64,000 bases of DNA, from assembly GCA_034359265.1 (NCBI GenBank), contig CP136892.1, positions 80,840,001 to 80,904,000 of the forward strand, given 5' to 3'. The notes under the pieces are model-generated. The model searched no databases. It had not been told where the DNA came from and worked only from the letters and a program-made list of their open reading frames with translations. Positions 60,112 to 64,000 of this stretch are shown piece by piece. The number at the start of each line of letters is the position of its first letter. The first letter of the stretch is position 1. The position numbers and the translations under genes are program-made. This DNA is from Canna indica. Taxonomy: Eukaryota; Streptophyta; Magnoliopsida; Zingiberales; Cannaceae.

Positions 60112-61560
60112 ACTGATGCAGCATAAATGTACTAGGCTATATATACCGTACTCCTGAATAACAAAGAAAAGGGCCTGAACAATTGTAAAATATATAATTG
60201 AACTTTAAAGTCGAATTTGACATGGTGTTTTAAACATCAATGCCGAATCAGAAGCATGGCAGAAGGCGTGGGACAAGAATTTAGTCTTTTTTGTTGCAAT
60301 GTCATTGACCAAACTTACATGTCTCTGACCATGTAGACTTCATAGAAATTATTAAGCTCAGGAAATTGCAGAAGATTGCTTCACCTTTTCCGATCAGCAT
60401 GGCTGGCAACGTTCAAATAGCCCGAGCTCATTTTGTTTTCATATTTAGTATATTACAAATAAATAGGGATGGAAGATTACACAAAAAGTTCTGATCAAAC
60501 TTTCAGAAGCAATGTCTACAAATAAACGATCCAACCATCCAATTCAAACTCAATATAACCCCAATGTCGATTTATAATAACTTAAACTAGATATTTGATA
60601 TCAAACCATTTGATTCAGCTTAATTCTGGAAGCACTGCTCAATCAAATTTGATCTGGTCTCTCAACATTGGAATAGATAATTATAGTTTACTGATCAATG
60701 AATTCAACAAGGATAAGGATAATAAAATCCTGGCCTTTTCCTCCCTCCTCCTTCCTCGGCATAGGGGATCTACTTAACAATATTTTAGTGAATGGTTCCT
60801 CTAGAGTTGTCATATTGTTACATTTCAGATTGTCCTTGCTGAAGAAAAGGACTATAGCTTCTGCTTACACTGAAAATATTGGTACAAGAGGAATTCCACT
60901 ATTATTCCTTCCACTTGTGACACTGACAATGAGATGACCACAAACTGCCCTCTACTTGGGTCGGTCACAGGATATGTGGGTTCAATTTGTGATCTAAGTT
61001 CCATGTGCATTTCAATGGGAATTATCTCAGCTTCTGCTAATAATGTATGTGCTTAACTTAATAGCAGCTGAAAATGATCTATGTAAGGAGCTTCATTTTT
61101 TCAAGCAAACCAACTATTTTAGTTGAAACGCTATAATTCCAACCAGTACGACTGACAGCTATGTAGGTGTTTGGTTTAATTAGTTGTCGGTCTCTCAAAT
61201 AGCTCTTAAAGTTGTTTGGTTGAGTTATTGGTATTGTCCTCTCTAACTGTTCTTGACGTGTGAGCCTAACCTGAGCAACTAATCGTGCTCAACCACCCTC
61301 CCACTGGATGACTGAGGTTGAGCATCTTTCCTTTTAGCTTTGGCTCTAATAATCTCTATTGATCTAGTTAATTAGTACTAACATAATTACCTAACAGAGG
61401 AATTCTTCCATAAAGATCAGTAAAATTTTACTCCTGGGTTGAATCTCAATTCAACGTATCATAAAAGGTGATATACCGATTGAGCACAACAATAAATTTT
61501 GACTCTATTGATTTAAATTTTTGTACAATCTTTAACAAACTCTGAACTTTGAAAATTAGT
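60112..61560. other. Intergenic, nothing recognised
   Basis: No supported coding, RNA or repeat feature. Small open frames at 60595-60777 and 60698-60937 have no domain and look fortuitous. Confidence 0.4.
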
Positions 61561-61562
61561 AA

Positions 61563-62373
61563 GGGTGCGTTTGTTAGGGGTGTTTTCGCGTTTTGGTTTT
61601 GTTTGAAATCAAAACGCGACTCCGAAAATTCGTTTGTTGATGAAAACGAGTCGGAGTTTTCACGAAATGGGGTTTTCGTGAAACACCCATTTGTACATGA
61701 ACCAGAATTCTACTCCGAGTAGAATTCCGGTTTTCGCGAAAATTACCCGAAACGGGCAATGGCAGACTTGAAAATAATGGCAAGTCTTCCGCCCGTTTCG
61801 CGAAAACGAACAAAACCCGCGATCTGTGTCGGGTTTTAGGTCATCTCTCCACCCGACTTCTCCTTCGAGCTCTGTGGCGAAAAAAAATTGCCGAAGGCAA
61901 CAACCCACTTGTTGCCTTTTCTCCGTCGGATCTCATCCAAAAACCTCTCATTTCTCCATCACAAGATAATTTTCTTCCCTTCTTCATCTTCTTCTCGGTC
62001 AGATCTGGCCCGATGACCCCATTTTCGTGTTCTTCTTCTTCTCGAGCAGATCTAGGGTTTATGCATATGTTTCATGTTATGTGTGTTATTCGACCGAGTG
62101 GATTCGTATTATTGATCTATCTTTCGTCTTCTTCTTCTTCTTCTTTTTGAGCGGATCTAGGGTTTATTCATATGTTTCATTTTCTGTGTGTTATTCGCCC
62201 GAGCGGATCTGTGTTAATTCATATGTTTCACAAAAACGAACAAAACCCAATCTATGTCGAGTTTTAGGTTATCTATCCATCCGACTTCTCCTTCGAGCTG
62301 TGTGGCGAAAAAAATCGCCGAAGGTGACAACCTACTTGTTGCCTTTTCTCCGTCGGATCTCGTCCAAAAACCT
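61563..62373. repeat. Repeat-rich element with internal duplications, interrupted by a CACTA
   Basis: Starts GGGTGCGTTTGTT, a common terminus of plant MITEs. A 147-bp segment (61801-61947) recurs at 62227-62373 (shared phrases CCGACTTCTCCTTCGAGCT, TTGTTGCCTTTTCTCCGTCG). A second pair around GCGGATCTAGGGTTTATTCATATGTTTC lies near 62040-62075 and 62150-62185. The second long copy is cut by the CACTA at 62374. No right terminus is visible. Confidence 0.65.
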
Positions 62374-64000
62374 CACTACTAGAAAAATGGTCATCAGCAA
62401 CGGCTGATGCCGTTGCTGAAGAGCATCAGCAACGGCTGAGCCGTTGCAATAGCGCCGTGACAGAAAGTCGCGTTGCTGATGACTTAGCAACGGATCAGCA
62501 ACGGCCGCTCGGGCCGTCGCTCAAAACATTATCAGCAACGGCCGCTGGGCCGTCGCTAAAAATATTATCAGCAACGGTTTTGCCACAAACCCGGAGCCGT
62601 TGCTGATACCATTAATAGCAACGGCCGCTGAGTCCGTAGCAACACCGTTAGTAAAACTCCGTCGCTAAGCCGTTGCTGTAGGTCATCAGCAACGGCTCTC
62701 GATACACTTTTAGCAACGGCTTTCCCACGGACGCCCGTGGGAAAGCCGTTGCTGATGACCTATGCCTGCAACCAGAAAATTTGAAAATTTCAAATTTCCA
62801 TTGATACATTGATACATTTATCTGATACATAACTCACACACCCATACCCTCATACACATATTCATTCACACATCACAAACATCTCATACACATTCATTCA
62901 CACATCACAAACACACCAAGATATACATCAAAACAATTATATTTATATTCATAATTATCCACGATAGTATAAACACAATTCAAATGTAAAATTGAAGTAT
63001 CAACATCTCAATAACATAGTCAATATAAATTAAACAAGTTCAATATCTGAGTAACAAAGTCAATATAAACAAAATCTCACGATGACGATGGAGGATGGCC
63101 TGGATCATATGGCGGGGTCTGGAGTGCTTGAGTGTACACCGGCGTGGACTGACTCGAGGATGATGGATTAGATGATGCTGAAGAGATGCCTGCTTCGGGA
63201 TGACCCGACAAGTTGTGTAGCATAGCTTCTATATTCGCCATCGTCTGACTCTGACGCGCCATCGTCTGACTCTGACGCGCCATCGTCTGACTCTGACGCT
63301 CCATCATCTCAGTCTGACGTGCGACCGTCTCCTCTAGTGTCCTTATCCTATTACTATGATCATAACTGGATCTAGAGGTGGACGGCCGCTCACCAGCGAC
63401 CGGAGGGGTCGGTGCCCCAAGTGGCCCTAGTACGGCTCGCGCATGACCACTATCTGCGAAGCCATATACGCGGCCATGGTCCCAGCCACCTGCGGCCTCG
63501 ACCCACGATGCTGCGTCAAAGTCCTCGGGGGTACCCCCGCGCTGCACCACCCTCCGGCTGTACGTCTCCTACTCGAGTTTGATTTTTTGTTTAATATTTA
63601 TCATAAAACTTAAATTATAAATATATAATGAATAATTTAAACAAATATATAATTACCACAATGTATGCAGCGCGGTTGTCGATGTACTCCCCCGTCCCAT
63701 GTGCTCGACGGTGAGTCCGCTCAAACACCGCCATCGGGGAGGGTCGCTGGACAGTCCCGTCATCCGACACCGTCGTCTACATTTACAAAACAAATACATT
63801 AATTAGTACACATAATAACAAATAAAATATATAATTAAACGATATACTTACCATACGGTTTGCGTGCACTGCAAATGCAATAGAGCCGCCGGTGTGACGC
63901 GCTGCTCCCCCCGACATGCGATTTTTAGCCGCATTCTGAGAAACCTCCTGCCATCGATCCGTCGACCATATCCCCACGAGCTGGTCCCATATATCCAGAG
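62374..64000 (-). mobile_element. CACTA element copy 3 (runs past the window edge)
   Basis: Begins CACTACTAGAAAAATGG at 62374, the 3' end of the element on the - strand. The subterminal CAGCAACGGC / GCCGTTGCTG array follows (62390-62765), then the 3' UTR and TnpA-like exons, as in copies 1 and 2. The preceding CCT could be the target duplication; the other end is outside the window. Confidence 0.92.
63077..64000 (-). CDS. TnpA-like protein, copy 3 (partial)
   Basis: Exons on the - strand: beyond 64000 down to 63852, 63776-63657 and 63568-63077, corresponding to exons 3-5 of copy 1. The last exon is 492 bp against 450 in copy 1 because a 7-residue unit (RQSQTMA) is present three times instead of once in the coiled-coil part. 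No stop is seen, so the visible part is open. The donor of the 120-bp exon follows ATTGTG where copy 1 has ATTATG. Confidence 0.85.

Overview
This is nuclear DNA from a flowering plant, probably a monocot. The evidence is introns with GT-AG borders, a strong GC contrast between a GC-rich single-exon gene and AT-rich flanks, and dense nested plant transposons (hAT, CACTA, Ty1/copia, MULE). The GC-rich 5' coding sequence of the glycosyltransferase suggests a commelinid monocot; the species cannot be named from sequence alone.

Only three host loci are recognisable. (1) About 719-8212, + strand: a phosphopantothenate-cysteine ligase (coenzyme A synthesis) copy with nine exons. It carries a one-base frameshift, an in-frame stop and a 3.9-kb hAT insertion at a splice acceptor, so it is a pseudogene as assembled. 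(2) About 26648-30251, - strand: an apparently intact nine-exon IQM-type calmodulin-binding protein of 454 aa. One intron holds a 37-nt 5' half of tRNA-His flanked by a 16-bp target-site duplication. (3) 57698-58891, + strand: an intact intronless GT29 enzyme most like the arabinogalactan galactosyltransferase GALT29A. A 45-bp near-perfect hairpin flanked by 7-bp direct repeats lies just downstream.

The rest is mostly transposons. 3453-7329 is the hAT with an almost intact transposase. 10666-14764 is a hAT MITE split by a 3.6-kb CACTA (10924-14539) that carries a TnpA-like (Transposase_24) gene. A 5'-truncated relative lies at about 33931-35657 and a third copy runs off the right edge at 62374-64000 (- strand). 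15528-22928 is a decayed copia element with both LTRs and a 5-bp duplication. 23426-23886, 24748-26168 and 59686-60103 are further hAT-type elements. About 36.5-51.5 kb is a nest: a broken TNP2-type CACTA transposase on the - strand, cut by a gag-only copia fragment with one LTR (to 41070) and by a second CACTA (41847-46876) that contains a WD40 exon fragment. 52139-53165 is a MULE-like foldback element with a 9-bp duplication.

I see no CRISPR array, operon or prokaryotic system. The most unusual items are the tRNA-His half retrocopy, the 45-bp hairpin insertion, the multiply broken ligase gene, the GGTCGACCG palindrome arrays in two different copia LTRs, the 205-bp hairpin at 48.3 kb and the hairpin-forming 75-bp minisatellite.
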